Shown: positions 7,859-17,050 of the stretch, in pieces
Position numbering within the stretch: the stretch's first letter is position 1
How the letters are laid out: every line of letters starts with the position of its first letter
NCBI GenBank assembly: GCA_964640665.1
Contig: CAZXHT010000006.1
Coordinates: 1 to 64,000 of the forward strand
Direction: 5' to 3'
From: DATKYQ01 sp964640665
GTDB lineage: Bacteria > Myxococcota > B64-G9
Length of the DNA stretch: 64,000 nucleotides
Notes under the pieces: generated by a model
What the model was told of the DNA's origin: nothing
The model's input: only the letters and a program-made list of their open reading frames with translations
Database searches by the model: none
Position numbers and translations under genes: made by a program

Positions 7859-10487
7859 CTCCCTGCGCGAAATCGGGTCGGCCGCCGCCCTTGCCGCCGG
7901 TTACCACGAAGACGGCCTTGAGCAACTCGCCTGCCTTGAGCCTGTCGCAAAGATGCTTGGGCACGCTGCATACAGCCGAGAGCTTTCCGTGTTCCTCGCA
8001 AAAGGCCATCACCACACCGCCAAGGCGATCTTTGAGGTTGTCTGCGAATTCGCGCAGACCGGCCAGCCCAATTCCGCTGGCCATGACGGCCAGCGCCCGG
8101 ACGCCGGCGATCTCGCGGGCCTCGGATGTCGGATCGGCCGAGCCCGTGGCGGCCAGTTTTTGCTTGAGCTTTTCGATTTCGCGTCCCGCTTCGGCTTCGT
8201 TTTTCCAAAGCGACTTGATCCGCTCGACGAGCAGGCGCGGCTCGGTCTTGAGCGTATCGCAGGCCGCGCTCACGAGTGAGCGTAGCTCCTGCAGGCGGCG
8301 GATGGCTTCTGTACCGGTGACCGCCTCGATACGCCGTACACCAGCCTTGATGCTGCCCTCGGAGACGATCATCAACGCGCCGATGTCACCGCTGCGATCG
8401 GTGTGTGTGCCGCCGCAAAGCTCGAGGCTCTCGGGTCCCATGCGCACCATGCGCACACTTTCTGCGTACTTTTCACCGAACAGCATGGTGGCCCCCGCCC
8501 GGCGGGCGCCCTCGATGTCGGTCAGCGTTACTTCAACCGGGTGGTTGGCCAGGATCATACGGTTGACCAGGCGCTCGATCTCTTCCAGCTCATCGCGGGT
8601 CACGGGAGCGAAATGCGAAAAATCGAAGCGAAAGCGATCGGGCGCGACCAGTGAGCCGCTCTGGTTGACGTGCTCACCAAGCACCCGGCGCAAAGCCGAC
8701 TGCAACAGGTGGGTTGCAGAATGGTTGCGTCTGATGGCATCACGACGTTCTAGATCGACTTCCAGTCGTACCTGGTCGCCGACCCGTATCTCACCCTGTT
8801 CCAGCTTGACCAGGTGCACGATCATTTCCGGCAACGGTCTTTGGGCGTCGCTGACGATGCCCCGGCCCCCCGGCGCGGTCAGCCTGCCCGTGTCGCCGAC
8901 CTGTCCGCCCGTCTCACCATAGAAAGGAGTCCGTGACACAACCATCTCGAACTCGCCGCCTGCCCCGGCCAACTCGACACGTTTGCGGTCGGAGATGCGC
9001 CCGTGGTCCTGGTCATGAGTAATGGAGACTAGCGCGAGAACTTTGCCGGAGCCCTGCCTTTCTTCGTAGCCGATGAATTCCGTGGGCCCGACTTCGCCGA
9101 GAATAGATTTGAAGATATCATCGCTGGCCTCGATTCCCAGATCGCCCCCGCTTACTTCCTGGTGATGCGCGAACGCCTGGCGGTAGGCATCATGATCTAT
9201 TGTCATGGCGTGCTCGGCGGCGATAACGGCGGTCAGGTCCGGAGGAAAACCGTCTCGGGTCTGCAGGTCGAAGACCAGCTTGCCCGGTAGTATGGTCAAA
9301 CCTTGTTTTTCGAGCGTGCCAATCTCCTTGTTCAGAATCTTCAGGCCGCCTGCCAGGGTGCGCCGGAAGGTCTCTTCTTCCAGGCGGGCGGCTTTGACCA
9401 TCAGTTCCTCTCGTGCCGCTAACTCGGGATAGATCTCGCCCATCAGACGCACGACTTCGCGACAGATCTCGAAGAAAAAAAGACCTTTGACTCCCAGCTT
9501 GTCGCCGTGGCGGATAGCGCGGCGCATGATGCGCCTGAGGACGTAGCCGCGGCCCTCGTTCGAGGGCAGCACGCCGTCGGCCATCAAGAAGGCGCAGGCC
9601 CTGGCGTGATCGGCGATGACCCTCAGAGACACATCGTCGTCCTTAGAGGCACCGTAGCTTCGTTCGGCGATGTTTCCCATGCGTTGCAGTAAAGGCAGAA
9701 ATAGATCGGTCTCGTAATTGGTGTTGACGCCACCGACGATCGCGCACAGGCGCTCGAGACCCATGCCGGTGTCGATCGAAGGCGCTGGAAGGGGAGTCAG
9801 CTTGCCGTCGCTTCCGCGATCGAACTGCATGAAGACCAGGTTCCAGACCTCGAGGAAGCGATCGCACTCGCAGGCGACCCCGCGGCAATCCCCCGGCTGG
9901 TCGCAGGGAACCGCCTGGCCCTGGTCGAAGTGGATTTCCGAGCAGGGGCCGCAAGGGCCGCTGTCACCCATCGACCAGAAGTTGTCCTTCTTGCCGCATC
10001 GCAGGATCCTGTCAGCGGCCACACCGGCCTCGGACTGCCATAGCCCGGCCGCCTCGTCGTCGGCGGGCAATCCCTCGCGCTGGTCGCCCCCGAAGACCGT
10101 GATCCACAGCCGGTCCGCCGGGAGTTGCAGGTGATCCACTAAAAACTCCCAGGCGAAACGGATGGCATCTTTCTTGAAGTAGTCGCCGAATGAGAAGTTG
10201 CCGAGCATTTCGAAGAAGGTGTGGTGCCGCGCTGTGTGCCCGACGTTCTCCAGGTCGTTGTGCTTGCCGCCGGCCCGCACGCACTTCTGGCTGGATGCGG
10301 CCCGGGCGAAGTCGCTTTTTTCGCGGCCGGTGAAGACGTCCTTGAACTGGACCATGCCGGCGTTGGTGAACAGCAAGCTGGGATCGTTTGGCGGAACCAG
10401 TGGGTAAGAGGGGCAAACCCGGTGCCGGCGCTTCTCGAAGTAGCCAAGAAACTCCGCGCGGACCTCTTTGGACGTCAAGCGTTTCAT
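7782..10487 (-). CDS. alaS: alanyl-tRNA synthetase
   Basis: This 901-residue protein charges tRNA-Ala and edits Ser/Gly mischarging in the cytoplasm. Class II catalytic signatures are at the N-terminus (FTNAGMVQFKDVF, ARHHTFFEMLGNFSFGDYFK) and WSMGDSGPCGPCSEIHFD in the aminoacylation core. The editing domain keeps its zinc-binding set: HSATHLLQ (two His) and CGGTH with Cys and His. A C-terminal coiled and DHHA1 region ends in GKGGGRPDFAQGGG, as in other AlaRS. Length is normal (about 870-900). The ATG has GGAG 7 bases upstream, and a promoter candidate lies at 10518-10546. The last 78 bp are duplicated about 0.96 kb downstream. Confidence 0.98.
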   Translation of the reverse strand: MKRLTSKEVRAEFLGYFEKRRHRVCPSYPLVPPNDPSLLFTNAGMVQFKDVFTGREKSDFARAASSQKCVRAGGKHNDLENVGHTARHHTFFEMLGNFSFGDYFKKDAIRFAWEFLVDHLQLPADRLWITVFGGDQREGLPADDEAAGLWQSEAGVAADRILRCGKKDNFWSMGDSGPCGPCSEIHFDQGQAVPCDQPGDCRGVACECDRFLEVWNLVFMQFDRGSDGKLTPLPAPSIDTGMGLERLCAIVGGVNTNYETDLFLPLLQRMGNIAERSYGASKDDDVSLRVIADHARACAFLMADGVLPSNEGRGYVLRRIMRRAIRHGDKLGVKGLFFFEICREVVRLMGEIYPELAAREELMVKAARLEEETFRRTLAGGLKILNKEIGTLEKQGLTILPGKLVFDLQTRDGFPPDLTAVIAAEHAMTIDHDAYRQAFAHHQEVSGGDLGIEASDDIFKSILGEVGPTEFIGYEERQGSGKVLALVSITHDQDHGRISDRKRVELAGAGGEFEMVVSRTPFYGETGGQVGDTGRLTAPGGRGIVSDAQRPLPEMIVHLVKLEQGEIRVGDQVRLEVDLERRDAIRRNHSATHLLQSALRRVLGEHVNQSGSLVAPDRFRFDFSHFAPVTRDELEEIERLVNRMILANHPVEVTLTDIEGARRAGATMLFGEKYAESVRMVRMGPESLELCGGTHTDRSGDIGALMIVSEGSIKAGVRRIEAVTGTEAIRRLQELRSLVSAACDTLKTEPRLLVERIKSLWKNEAEAGREIEKLKQKLAATGSADPTSEAREIAGVRALAVMASGIGLAGLREFADNLKDRLGGVVMAFCEEHGKLSAVCSVPKHLCDRLKAGELLKAVFVVTGGKGGGRPDFAQGGGGDPARFEQGRKAFYSLLEKTLTS

Positions 10488-10517
10488 CGGCTGCTCCGTT
10501 GTTGTCAGGACCGGCGA

Positions 10518-10546
10518 AAATTAACACCCCCGGCCGGCACTGTCAA
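10518..10546 (-). promoter_or_regulatory. promoter candidate for alaS
   Basis: On the minus strand a perfect TTGACA (10546-10541) is followed after 17 bp by TAATTT (10523-10518). The -10 match is weak (3 of 6). It lies about 30 bp upstream of the alaS start in the short gap behind the TPR-CHAT gene. Confidence 0.4.
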
Positions 10547-10592
10547 ACACGGGCACTGATGATATGTTTCCGACCAGCCACGGCGCGACTGC

Positions 10593-13500
10593 TCAGCGGC
10601 CGGAGACGATGAAGCCCGCCCATAGCAGCGGATCTGCCCGGCCGTGTTGTCTCCGCAGGCGCTCGATCATCTCTAGTTTCGCGGCGCGTAGAACATCTGC
10701 CTTGCCGTCGGTCTTGCGCGCCAGAGCCTTGGCGTAGAAAGATTCCATCAGCCTGCGGGTGGGCTCGTCCGGGATCTTCCACAAGCTCATGATCTCGGCC
10801 CGCGCTCCCGCCACAAAGAAGGCCCGCCTGAGTCCCAGCACTCCCTCGCCGGCGACTGTTGTTCCCACTCCGGTCTCACAGGCCGAGAGAACGACCAGCT
10901 CGGTTCCACGCAGATCGGCCGAAGATACTTCGTCCGCTGTCAACAAACCGTCTTCCCCTCCCGGCCTGCGGCGGCCTTCGTTCGCGCCGGCCAGGATCAA
11001 CCCCGAGCCCGAGGCGATGTATTTGGCCAAGGGAGCCTCGACGGTCATGTTGCCGAGATCCACCGTCTTTACCGGTTGAGCCTGTTTTTCCGGAGCGAAG
11101 TAGCCATGGGTGGCCAGGTGAATGAAGCGTTTTCCGGAAAGCTCTTTCTTGACCCTCTCCTCGGTGGCCGCGCTTCCCTCGAGCAACACCACTGCGGGCC
11201 GCGGGCTCGTCTTGCGGAAAAGGGCGGACAGGTGTCTTGCCTCGATCGCCGTCTCCGGCAGGGCCTGTACCGGCAATAACCCCGGGGATGATGCAACTTG
11301 TTGTCCTTTCGCCGGTACCGATTCTCCGCTGACGGCACCGTAGTCGATCCCGCCTGCAATCAGGACACCACTTCCAGACAGCCCACCCGACTGCTCGGGC
11401 CGCGCAAGCTCCTGGGCCGCCGACAGGTAGCCGAATGTCAGCTTCTCGATCAGATAGCGCTCGTCAGCGTCGGGCAGGGCGCCGAACGGCACGCCGGCCA
11501 AGGCGCTGTCGGGCACTATCCATACCTTGCGCCGCTTGTGCATTTGCTGTGCCACCGGATCCCAGACCAGCCGGCGCAGGTTGCGGCCGACGGCGGCCAG
11601 CCTTTTCTGGGAGGCGCCTTTTTGAACCCGGTCGATGTATCTGCCGATGGCTTGCTCGATACGTTCGGCATCTCCGAGTTCGACACGTTGGGGCTGCTTG
11701 CATGTGTCGGGTTCTAGAACGAATGCCAGGTATGCTTGCTTCCAACTACCCTCGGAGGCTGTGCCCGCGTCCGGGGGTTCGTATCTCTGGTAGGCCAGGT
11801 AATCGACCAGTGCTTCATCCTTTCCCAATTGGCGGCATATCTCGCGCACTCCGGCGGACAGCATCACGCGGTTTAGCCTGATACCCTCGCTTCCCTTGGC
11901 GATCGCGCGCTCCAACTCATCCCGGCGCTCGATCAGATCGACGAACCTGGCCACTCTTTGCGGCTGTTTATCGCCGGGTCCCGGCATGGCCAACATCTGC
12001 TCTGCCAGCTTGCGGCGAACCGTGTTCAGCTTATCGAGCAGTCCAGAAAGACCAGGATCGGGACTGGCCAGGGCCGCGGCGTGCTGGGCGGCCATTGTGG
12101 TCATCACTACGCCCTTCCACTTGAGGGCCGAGGCATAGGCATTCGGGCCGTCGGATTTCCGGTCGAATAAAGACAGGTAGGTGTTCAGGTAGACGCGCCG
12201 TGATGAGATTAGCTCCAGGCGCTCGCGATCGCTGGTCGCGTCAAGCAGCGGATCGATGTTGCGGGCAGCCAGAGAAAGCGTTCTCTCGGCCGCACGGCGG
12301 GCCTTGTCCTGGTTTCCCAACCTGAGATTGGCCAGGACGAGGCAGCGCAGGTTTTCGGCTATACGGAAGTGATCCCGGCCGAGCGAGCGCTCGAGCCCGT
12401 CGATGCAGCGTCGGCAGACGGGCAGTGCTTTTTCGGCCCGATCGGCGAATGTCTGGATGAGAGCCTGCGCGCAACGGGTCTGCGCAACCCAGGGGTGATC
12501 GGGGCCGAGGGTCTTCTCGTAGCGCTCCAACACGAATTTGTACTGTTCGAGGGCCTTGTCATACGAACCGGCCATTGCCAGAGCGTGCGCCAGGTTATGT
12601 CTGAGCGTGTACACTTGCTGATTGTCCGGTCCGAGGATTTTCACGTATGACTCGATCGCCTGCCGGTACAACTCGCCGGCGTGCCGCGCGTCACCAAGGT
12701 GCAGGGCAATCTCGCCGAGGTTGCCGAGGATGTTGGCCTCCAGGATGCTGCCCGGCCCGTACGTCTTCTTGGCGATCGACAGGGCCCGGGCGAAGAAGCC
12801 GACCGCGTCCTCGAAAGAGCCCATCCTGCGACTGACTTGCCCCAGTCCTATCAGAATTGCCGCGACCTGGGGATGCTCGGCCCCGAAGGTCTTTTCCTGG
12901 ATCGCCAGAGCCCGTTGGTAGCTCGCGCGCGATGCCCGATAGTTCCCCGCCAGCATCTCCAGGTATCCCAGTGAGTTCAGGACGATCGCGGCCTGAGGAT
13001 GATCCGAACCCAGCGATTTCTCGACCATCTGCAGCGAGCGATGAAAAAGATCCCGCGCTTCGAGCATCCTTGCCTGTTCGGTCCTTACCCTTCCGAAACC
13101 ATACAGACAGTAGGCCACCCAGGGCCCTGCGGGTCCGGACAAAGCGGTAAAGATATCAATGGCGTTGTTATACTCCCGGGCACAGGCGTCCAGGCGATGT
13201 AATGCCAGATCGCAATCGGCCAGATATGCAAGGCAAGCACCGGCCGCCTGGCTGAGGGGGCCGAGGTGTTTTTCAACCAGTCGAGCCGAGCGTTCGTACA
13301 GGCGGCGTGCTTTCCGGTAGTGGCCGAATTGAGTCTGTAAGCCGGCCAGGGTATTCAGCGTATCAACCAGCTCCAGGCTTTCTTTGCCCTTTTCTTTTTC
13401 CTGGGCCGCCAGTAGTTGTTGGTAAAGATTATCTGCGCGGGTTGCATCTCCAAGGTGCAGGGCTTCACCCGCGAGTGAGCGCAAGCTTTCAGTCTTAGCG

Positions 13501-13601
13501 GGAAGTCCGGATCCTATGGCGCATGCGGACAGTCCCATAATAGCGATTGTCATAAACGGGCCGATGAAGGACATCGCGACTGATCGACATATTCGTATCA
13601 T
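10593..13601 (-). CDS. TPR-CHAT protein, probable lipoprotein or secreted
   Basis: The 1002-residue product has an N-terminal hydrophobic segment ending LSACA (possible lipobox, residues about 23-27). Then come about ten tetratricopeptide units of the 42-residue kinesin-light-chain type (roughly 40-430), with recurring LGPDHP and ALAIQEKTFGAEHPQVA-like motifs. The last 300 residues form a CHAT domain, a caspase-like fold, with the dyad His832 in HLATHGYF and Cys908 in LSACETG, followed by AGARAEIMSLWKIPD. An active CHAT peptidase is therefore likely. CHAT proteins with repeats can be proteases set off by another factor; the target is unknown. SD AAGGGG precedes the ATG. It lies 9 bp behind the MFS gene, so the two may be co-transcribed. 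Confidence 0.9.
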   Translation of the reverse strand: MIRICRSVAMSFIGPFMTIAIMGLSACAIGSGLPAKTESLRSLAGEALHLGDATRADNLYQQLLAAQEKEKGKESLELVDTLNTLAGLQTQFGHYRKARRLYERSARLVEKHLGPLSQAAGACLAYLADCDLALHRLDACAREYNNAIDIFTALSGPAGPWVAYCLYGFGRVRTEQARMLEARDLFHRSLQMVEKSLGSDHPQAAIVLNSLGYLEMLAGNYRASRASYQRALAIQEKTFGAEHPQVAAILIGLGQVSRRMGSFEDAVGFFARALSIAKKTYGPGSILEANILGNLGEIALHLGDARHAGELYRQAIESYVKILGPDNQQVYTLRHNLAHALAMAGSYDKALEQYKFVLERYEKTLGPDHPWVAQTRCAQALIQTFADRAEKALPVCRRCIDGLERSLGRDHFRIAENLRCLVLANLRLGNQDKARRAAERTLSLAARNIDPLLDATSDRERLELISSRRVYLNTYLSLFDRKSDGPNAYASALKWKGVVMTTMAAQHAAALASPDPGLSGLLDKLNTVRRKLAEQMLAMPGPGDKQPQRVARFVDLIERRDELERAIAKGSEGIRLNRVMLSAGVREICRQLGKDEALVDYLAYQRYEPPDAGTASEGSWKQAYLAFVLEPDTCKQPQRVELGDAERIEQAIGRYIDRVQKGASQKRLAAVGRNLRRLVWDPVAQQMHKRRKVWIVPDSALAGVPFGALPDADERYLIEKLTFGYLSAAQELARPEQSGGLSGSGVLIAGGIDYGAVSGESVPAKGQQVASSPGLLPVQALPETAIEARHLSALFRKTSPRPAVVLLEGSAATEERVKKELSGKRFIHLATHGYFAPEKQAQPVKTVDLGNMTVEAPLAKYIASGSGLILAGANEGRRRPGGEDGLLTADEVSSADLRGTELVVLSACETGVGTTVAGEGVLGLRRAFFVAGARAEIMSLWKIPDEPTRRLMESFYAKALARKTDGKADVLRAAKLEMIERLRRQHGRADPLLWAGFIVSGR

Positions 13602-13610
13602 AGGAACCCC

Positions 13611-14849
13611 TTAGGCTCTCCAGAGACTACGGAACCTGGTTCCCAGCAAGCCACAGGCCGCGCCCAGGATTCCGATTCCCAGATAGATCTGGTTGATCCC
13701 CAGCCAGGTAGACAGCAGACCGGTCAGCAGCATGCTCAGGGCGGTGAAGCCTACGACGGCCAGGTTGACCAGGGCGAAGACGCGCCCGCGGCGATCGTCG
13801 GGCACGATCTGCTGGATCAGAGTGGCCCGCGGAACGATGATCAGCGGGACGGTCAGTCCGTGCAGGAACATGGCCGCGCAGGCAACGGCGAAGTCATCGA
13901 TGAAAAAGAAAGGGATGAAAGTGGCGCCGTCTAGGAACATGCCCGTGACTATCAGCTTGCCCTTGGGCCAGGCCCTCCCGCGCAGACCGATCACCAGGCT
14001 GGCGGTTATCATGCCTGCAAAGAAAACAGCGGTGATCAGCGCGTACTCCCGCGCCCCCAGACCGAGAACTTCACGAACGTAAACCGGAACACCGAAGATG
14101 GCCGGGCCCATGATAATCAGGTTGTCCACGGCGGTGATGAACAGCAGCCCGCGCAGGCGGGTGTCCTCCCATGAGGTTTTCAGGCCGGCCAGCACCTCGG
14201 TCATTGTTCCGCCGGCGGCCGGCGGGATCTGGGGCAGCGGGACCGGTCCGGCCTCGAGGTGCGGCGAGGTGGAACGGCGCGTTCGCATCAAGGCCAGGGC
14301 GGCGAGGCTTACGAGAAACGTCACGGCATCGATGGTGAACAGGCCGATGGTTCCCACCCGGGCCACCATGATCCCGGCCGCCGTGGGCCCGGCCAGAAAG
14401 GCCAGCTGAGCAGAAATCTGCACCAGGGAGTTGGCCCGGTTGAGGCGCTCGTGCCTGACCAACTGCGGTATCAGTGCGTCCCGCGCGGGGTTGAAAAAAG
14501 CGGCCCCGGTGGCCAGCGAGAAGGCCACCAGCGCCAGCACCGTGCCCGAGAGCAACTGGTAGTGATTGCAGACCGGCACCAGCGCGACGACGAAGGCCTG
14601 GACGGCCGCACAGACAATCATCAACCTGCGGCGGTCGACACGATCGACGACCACGCCCGCGAACAGCGACAGCAGGATGGCCGGAATGTACCCGGAAGCC
14701 ACAATCAGGCTGGAGAGCGGCTTGGAAGCGGTCAGTTCAAGCGCCAGCCAGAGCAGGCCGATGTGGAAGATGGAATCTCCGAACTGCGAGATAAGCTGTC
14801 CCAGCCACAGCAGAACGAAGTTGGACCGCCGCAGCCCCTTGGATGTCAT
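13611..14849 (-). CDS. MFS transporter of the drug/siderophore exporter type
   Basis: This 412-residue protein has about 12 hydrophobic helices and the MFS loop motif GVVVDRVDRRRLM after helix 2. The start NFVLLWLGQLISQFGDSIF is typical of the MFS_3 / EntS-like exporters (charged start, Gly-Asp in helix 1). It likely exports a small molecule by proton antiport; the substrate cannot be told from sequence. The gene heads a two-gene minus-strand unit with the TPR-CHAT gene (9 bp gap). Confidence 0.87.
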   Translation of the reverse strand: MTSKGLRRSNFVLLWLGQLISQFGDSIFHIGLLWLALELTASKPLSSLIVASGYIPAILLSLFAGVVVDRVDRRRLMIVCAAVQAFVVALVPVCNHYQLLSGTVLALVAFSLATGAAFFNPARDALIPQLVRHERLNRANSLVQISAQLAFLAGPTAAGIMVARVGTIGLFTIDAVTFLVSLAALALMRTRRSTSPHLEAGPVPLPQIPPAAGGTMTEVLAGLKTSWEDTRLRGLLFITAVDNLIIMGPAIFGVPVYVREVLGLGAREYALITAVFFAGMITASLVIGLRGRAWPKGKLIVTGMFLDGATFIPFFFIDDFAVACAAMFLHGLTVPLIIVPRATLIQQIVPDDRRGRVFALVNLAVVGFTALSMLLTGLLSTWLGINQIYLGIGILGAACGLLGTRFRSLWRA

Positions 14850-14906
14850 AAAGTTTTTTACCTTGGGGAATAGGCGACTGGCCAGAAAAATCCAGTTATT
14901 AAACGC

Positions 14907-15197
14907 TCAATCGGCAGAAGCTTTTTTCTTTGGCTTAGAGTCCTTGTCGGACTTGGAGTTGGACTCTGTCTTTTTCTCTTTCTTCTTGTCGTGGGCATTC
15001 TTCTCGTTGGACCTGTCCTTCTTACCATAGTCGGTAACATACCAGCCGGTGCCCTTGAGTTGGAAAGTGCACTCCGAGATCAACTTCTCGAGTTTTCCAC
15101 CGCACTTCTTGCACTTCCTGAGCGGTCTGTCGGAAAAGCCCTGGATCACGTCAAACGCGTCGCCGCATTTCGTGCATCGGTATTCATAGATGGGCAA
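14907..15197 (-). CDS. FmdB-family zinc ribbon protein
   Basis: The start is a TTG at 15197-15195, because the family begins (M)PIYEYRC and AAGGAGG lies just upstream; an upstream in-frame ATG would spoil the match. The 96-residue product has CTKCG (residues about 8-12) and CKKCGG (about 29-34), forming one zinc ribbon, then FQLKGTGWYVTDYG, a common FmdB ending. After it comes a highly charged Lys/Asp/Ser tail. The family is small, cytoplasmic and of unclear role (first named as a regulatory protein beside formamidase genes). A strong promoter lies at 15230-15258. Confidence 0.85.
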   Translation of the reverse strand: MPIYEYRCTKCGDAFDVIQGFSDRPLRKCKKCGGKLEKLISECTFQLKGTGWYVTDYGKKDRSNEKNAHDKKKEKKTESNSKSDKDSKPKKKASAD

Positions 15198-15229
15198 CTT
15201 TACGACCTCCTTGCACCTGAAGCGCAAGG

Positions 15230-15258
15230 AATATAAATCCCTGAAAACATGGTGTCAA
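15230..15258 (-). promoter_or_regulatory. sigma-70-type promoter for the FmdB gene
   Basis: On the minus strand TTGACA (15258-15253) and TATATT (15235-15230) are separated by exactly 17 bp: 6 of 6 and 5 of 6 matches. The -10 box lies about 33 bp upstream of the TTG start. Confidence 0.62.
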
Positions 15259-15311
15259 GATCGGGCCGACGAGGCTTGTTTTTTCCATCCCGGACGGGCT
15301 ATCATTATGCC

Positions 15312-15878
15312 ATGGCTGAATCAGCCGGCAAATCGCCTGGTTGGAGAGGCAGCTTCGCTGTTGCCCAAATCCGCCGGGTCGGGAGCCTGGTCAAACTGTC
15401 CCGAGAACTGACCGGGGATCACTTCAAACTGGGTCACGAGGAGGCCCTGCGGGTTCCTTACGAGATCAGAACGCTTGAAAAACTTACGGATTCCGAGATT
15501 CACGAAAGCGGCGTGCTTGCGGATATCGCGCGCTACCAGTACACCGAGCCCAGGTTCGGCAGGAAACGCGATCTCTACCGGGTCAACCTGCAGGATCACA
15601 ATATCCTGGCCATGCTTCGCCGGCGGCCTCGCGAGCTGAATTTCTCCCCGCTGTTGCTGTACGTGCTGACGCACGAGATCATTCACGTGATCCGCTTCGT
15701 CAAGTTCTTAGCGCCGTTCCACCAGGATCTTGGGGACCGCTTGCCCGAGGAGCGAATGGTTCACGCCCAGACCCGCGGCATTCTCTCACACGTACCTCTG
15801 CGCGGCATGAACACCGTGCTCGATCACTACGAAGAACACTACGCGGAGCCCTCCGAAGCTTCAGCGAAGGAGGGCTGA
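15312..15878 (+). CDS. HExxH-motif protein, possible zinc metallopeptidase-like
   Basis: With the ATG at 15312 the product has 188 residues and no signal peptide. A central helix-like stretch carries THEIIHVIRF (His121, Glu122, His125), the zinc-binding core of many metallopeptidases; no third ligand is certain. The C-terminal part has VHAQTRGIL and a predicted helical end. I recall similar conserved deltaproteobacterial proteins of unknown function. An upstream ATG at 15249 would add 21 residues of low-complexity look and is less likely. A TATCAT box at 15300-15305 lies directly before the ATG, so a leaderless transcript or the upstream start cannot be excluded. It ends 3 bp before the convergent lipoprotein gene. 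Confidence 0.7.
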   Translation: MAESAGKSPGWRGSFAVAQIRRVGSLVKLSRELTGDHFKLGHEEALRVPYEIRTLEKLTDSEIHESGVLADIARYQYTEPRFGRKRDLYRVNLQDHNILAMLRRRPRELNFSPLLLYVLTHEIIHVIRFVKFLAPFHQDLGDRLPEERMVHAQTRGILSHVPLRGMNTVLDHYEEHYAEPSEASAKEG

Positions 15879-15881
15879 GCT

Positions 15882-17018
15882 TCACTCGGCCGGCTTGTCG
15901 CCGTTTTCCGTTCCGGCCGGCTCTTCCACGTCCCGCTTGGCCATTTTCTCGACCCAGCCTTGGGCCAGTTTACCGTCCCGGCCGCCTTCCTTGGCCTTCT
16001 TGTGGATGAACTGGTAGAAAGGCATCTTCGTCTCGCCATGGATGGCTCCGACCATGATGTTGGCCACCGGGTCCATCTCGTATTTGTAGTTGGTTCGCAG
16101 GGCGGCGGTCAGGATGTATTCTGGTTTCTTGTTGGCCAGTTCCACAACCTGGTCGACGTACTCGCTCCTGGCGCCGCCCTCGACGTTGTAGCATCCCTTG
16201 TAAACCTTCAGAGCGGTCTTGGAATTCTTGGATTCGGCAGCGCACCGGCACAGCCCGGAAAGAAGCGTGCGGTAGCTTTCGGTATCCGCCTCGTAGAGTT
16301 TTCCCTGGCGCTCGCCGTCGATGGGGAATGCATCGGCGAACGGTTCGCAGGCGGCGCCGGACTTCCAGGCGGCGTACAACAGGGCGGTCTTGGCCCATGG
16401 CTTCTTCGCCCCGGCCGCGAATTTCTGTGCGGTCGCCTTGTCGTTTGAATCGGCCAGTTCTATGGCGGCCTGGACGACGTCGGTCTGACTTGCCTGCTGA
16501 TCCTGCAGCACCACCAGCGAGGCCAGTACGGACGGCTGTTGGGCCGGCATGTTGCCCTTGAGGTTGACTTCCTTGGAAAAGTCGCCGAAGGCGGGCACGA
16601 CATCGTCGATCTTCCAGCCGTCGGATGTCTGCACGAAGGGAATCACTCCCTTGCCGTCAGCGGTTTTCACCAAGAGCACTCGGACCTTGCCCGGTGAGCG
16701 GGCCCCCACGATCTTGGTGTCGTCGAGGCCGCCGGAGGACGCCTTGGAGATGAACCCCTTGGCCGCAGTCGTGAAAGCCTCGGGTTTGATCAACGTCAAG
16801 GCGGCGTGGCTGAAATGATGCAGCAGCTGGAATTCGTCACCTGCCTTCAGCTTCTTGGCCTCTTCGACAAAGGCTTGATAACGTTCGCTGAGAGCCTGCA
16901 CCTCTTTCTGGGTGGCCTGCGGAAGGCGCTCGTACTTACTCTGACAGCCCGCCAAGAAAAGGCAGCCCGCAACCAACACAATCCAGGCCGAGAGTCGTTC
17001 GGATATTTGCGCCGACAT
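15882..17018 (-). CDS. lipoprotein of unknown function
   Basis: The 378-residue product starts with a lipoprotein signal peptide whose lipobox is LAGC at about residues 22-25. The mature part is Lys/Ala-rich and probably mostly helical. It holds a short segment like a small lipoprotein sensor or DUF4878-type fold (VRVLLVKTADGKGVIPFVQTSDGW compressed: residues about 107-131) in which a Trp-Lys-Ile-Asp follows a strand pair. Four later Cys residues could pair after export. No family is recognised. It lies 32 bp downstream of the MshEN gene on the same strand and could be co-transcribed. Confidence 0.75.
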   Translation of the reverse strand: MSAQISERLSAWIVLVAGCLFLAGCQSKYERLPQATQKEVQALSERYQAFVEEAKKLKAGDEFQLLHHFSHAALTLIKPEAFTTAAKGFISKASSGGLDDTKIVGARSPGKVRVLLVKTADGKGVIPFVQTSDGWKIDDVVPAFGDFSKEVNLKGNMPAQQPSVLASLVVLQDQQASQTDVVQAAIELADSNDKATAQKFAAGAKKPWAKTALLYAAWKSGAACEPFADAFPIDGERQGKLYEADTESYRTLLSGLCRCAAESKNSKTALKVYKGCYNVEGGARSEYVDQVVELANKKPEYILTAALRTNYKYEMDPVANIMVGAIHGETKMPFYQFIHKKAKEGGRDGKLAQGWVEKMAKRDVEEPAGTENGDKPAE

Positions 17019-17050
17019 AATGGTTCCCTCCTCTTTTACTAATCCAACTG

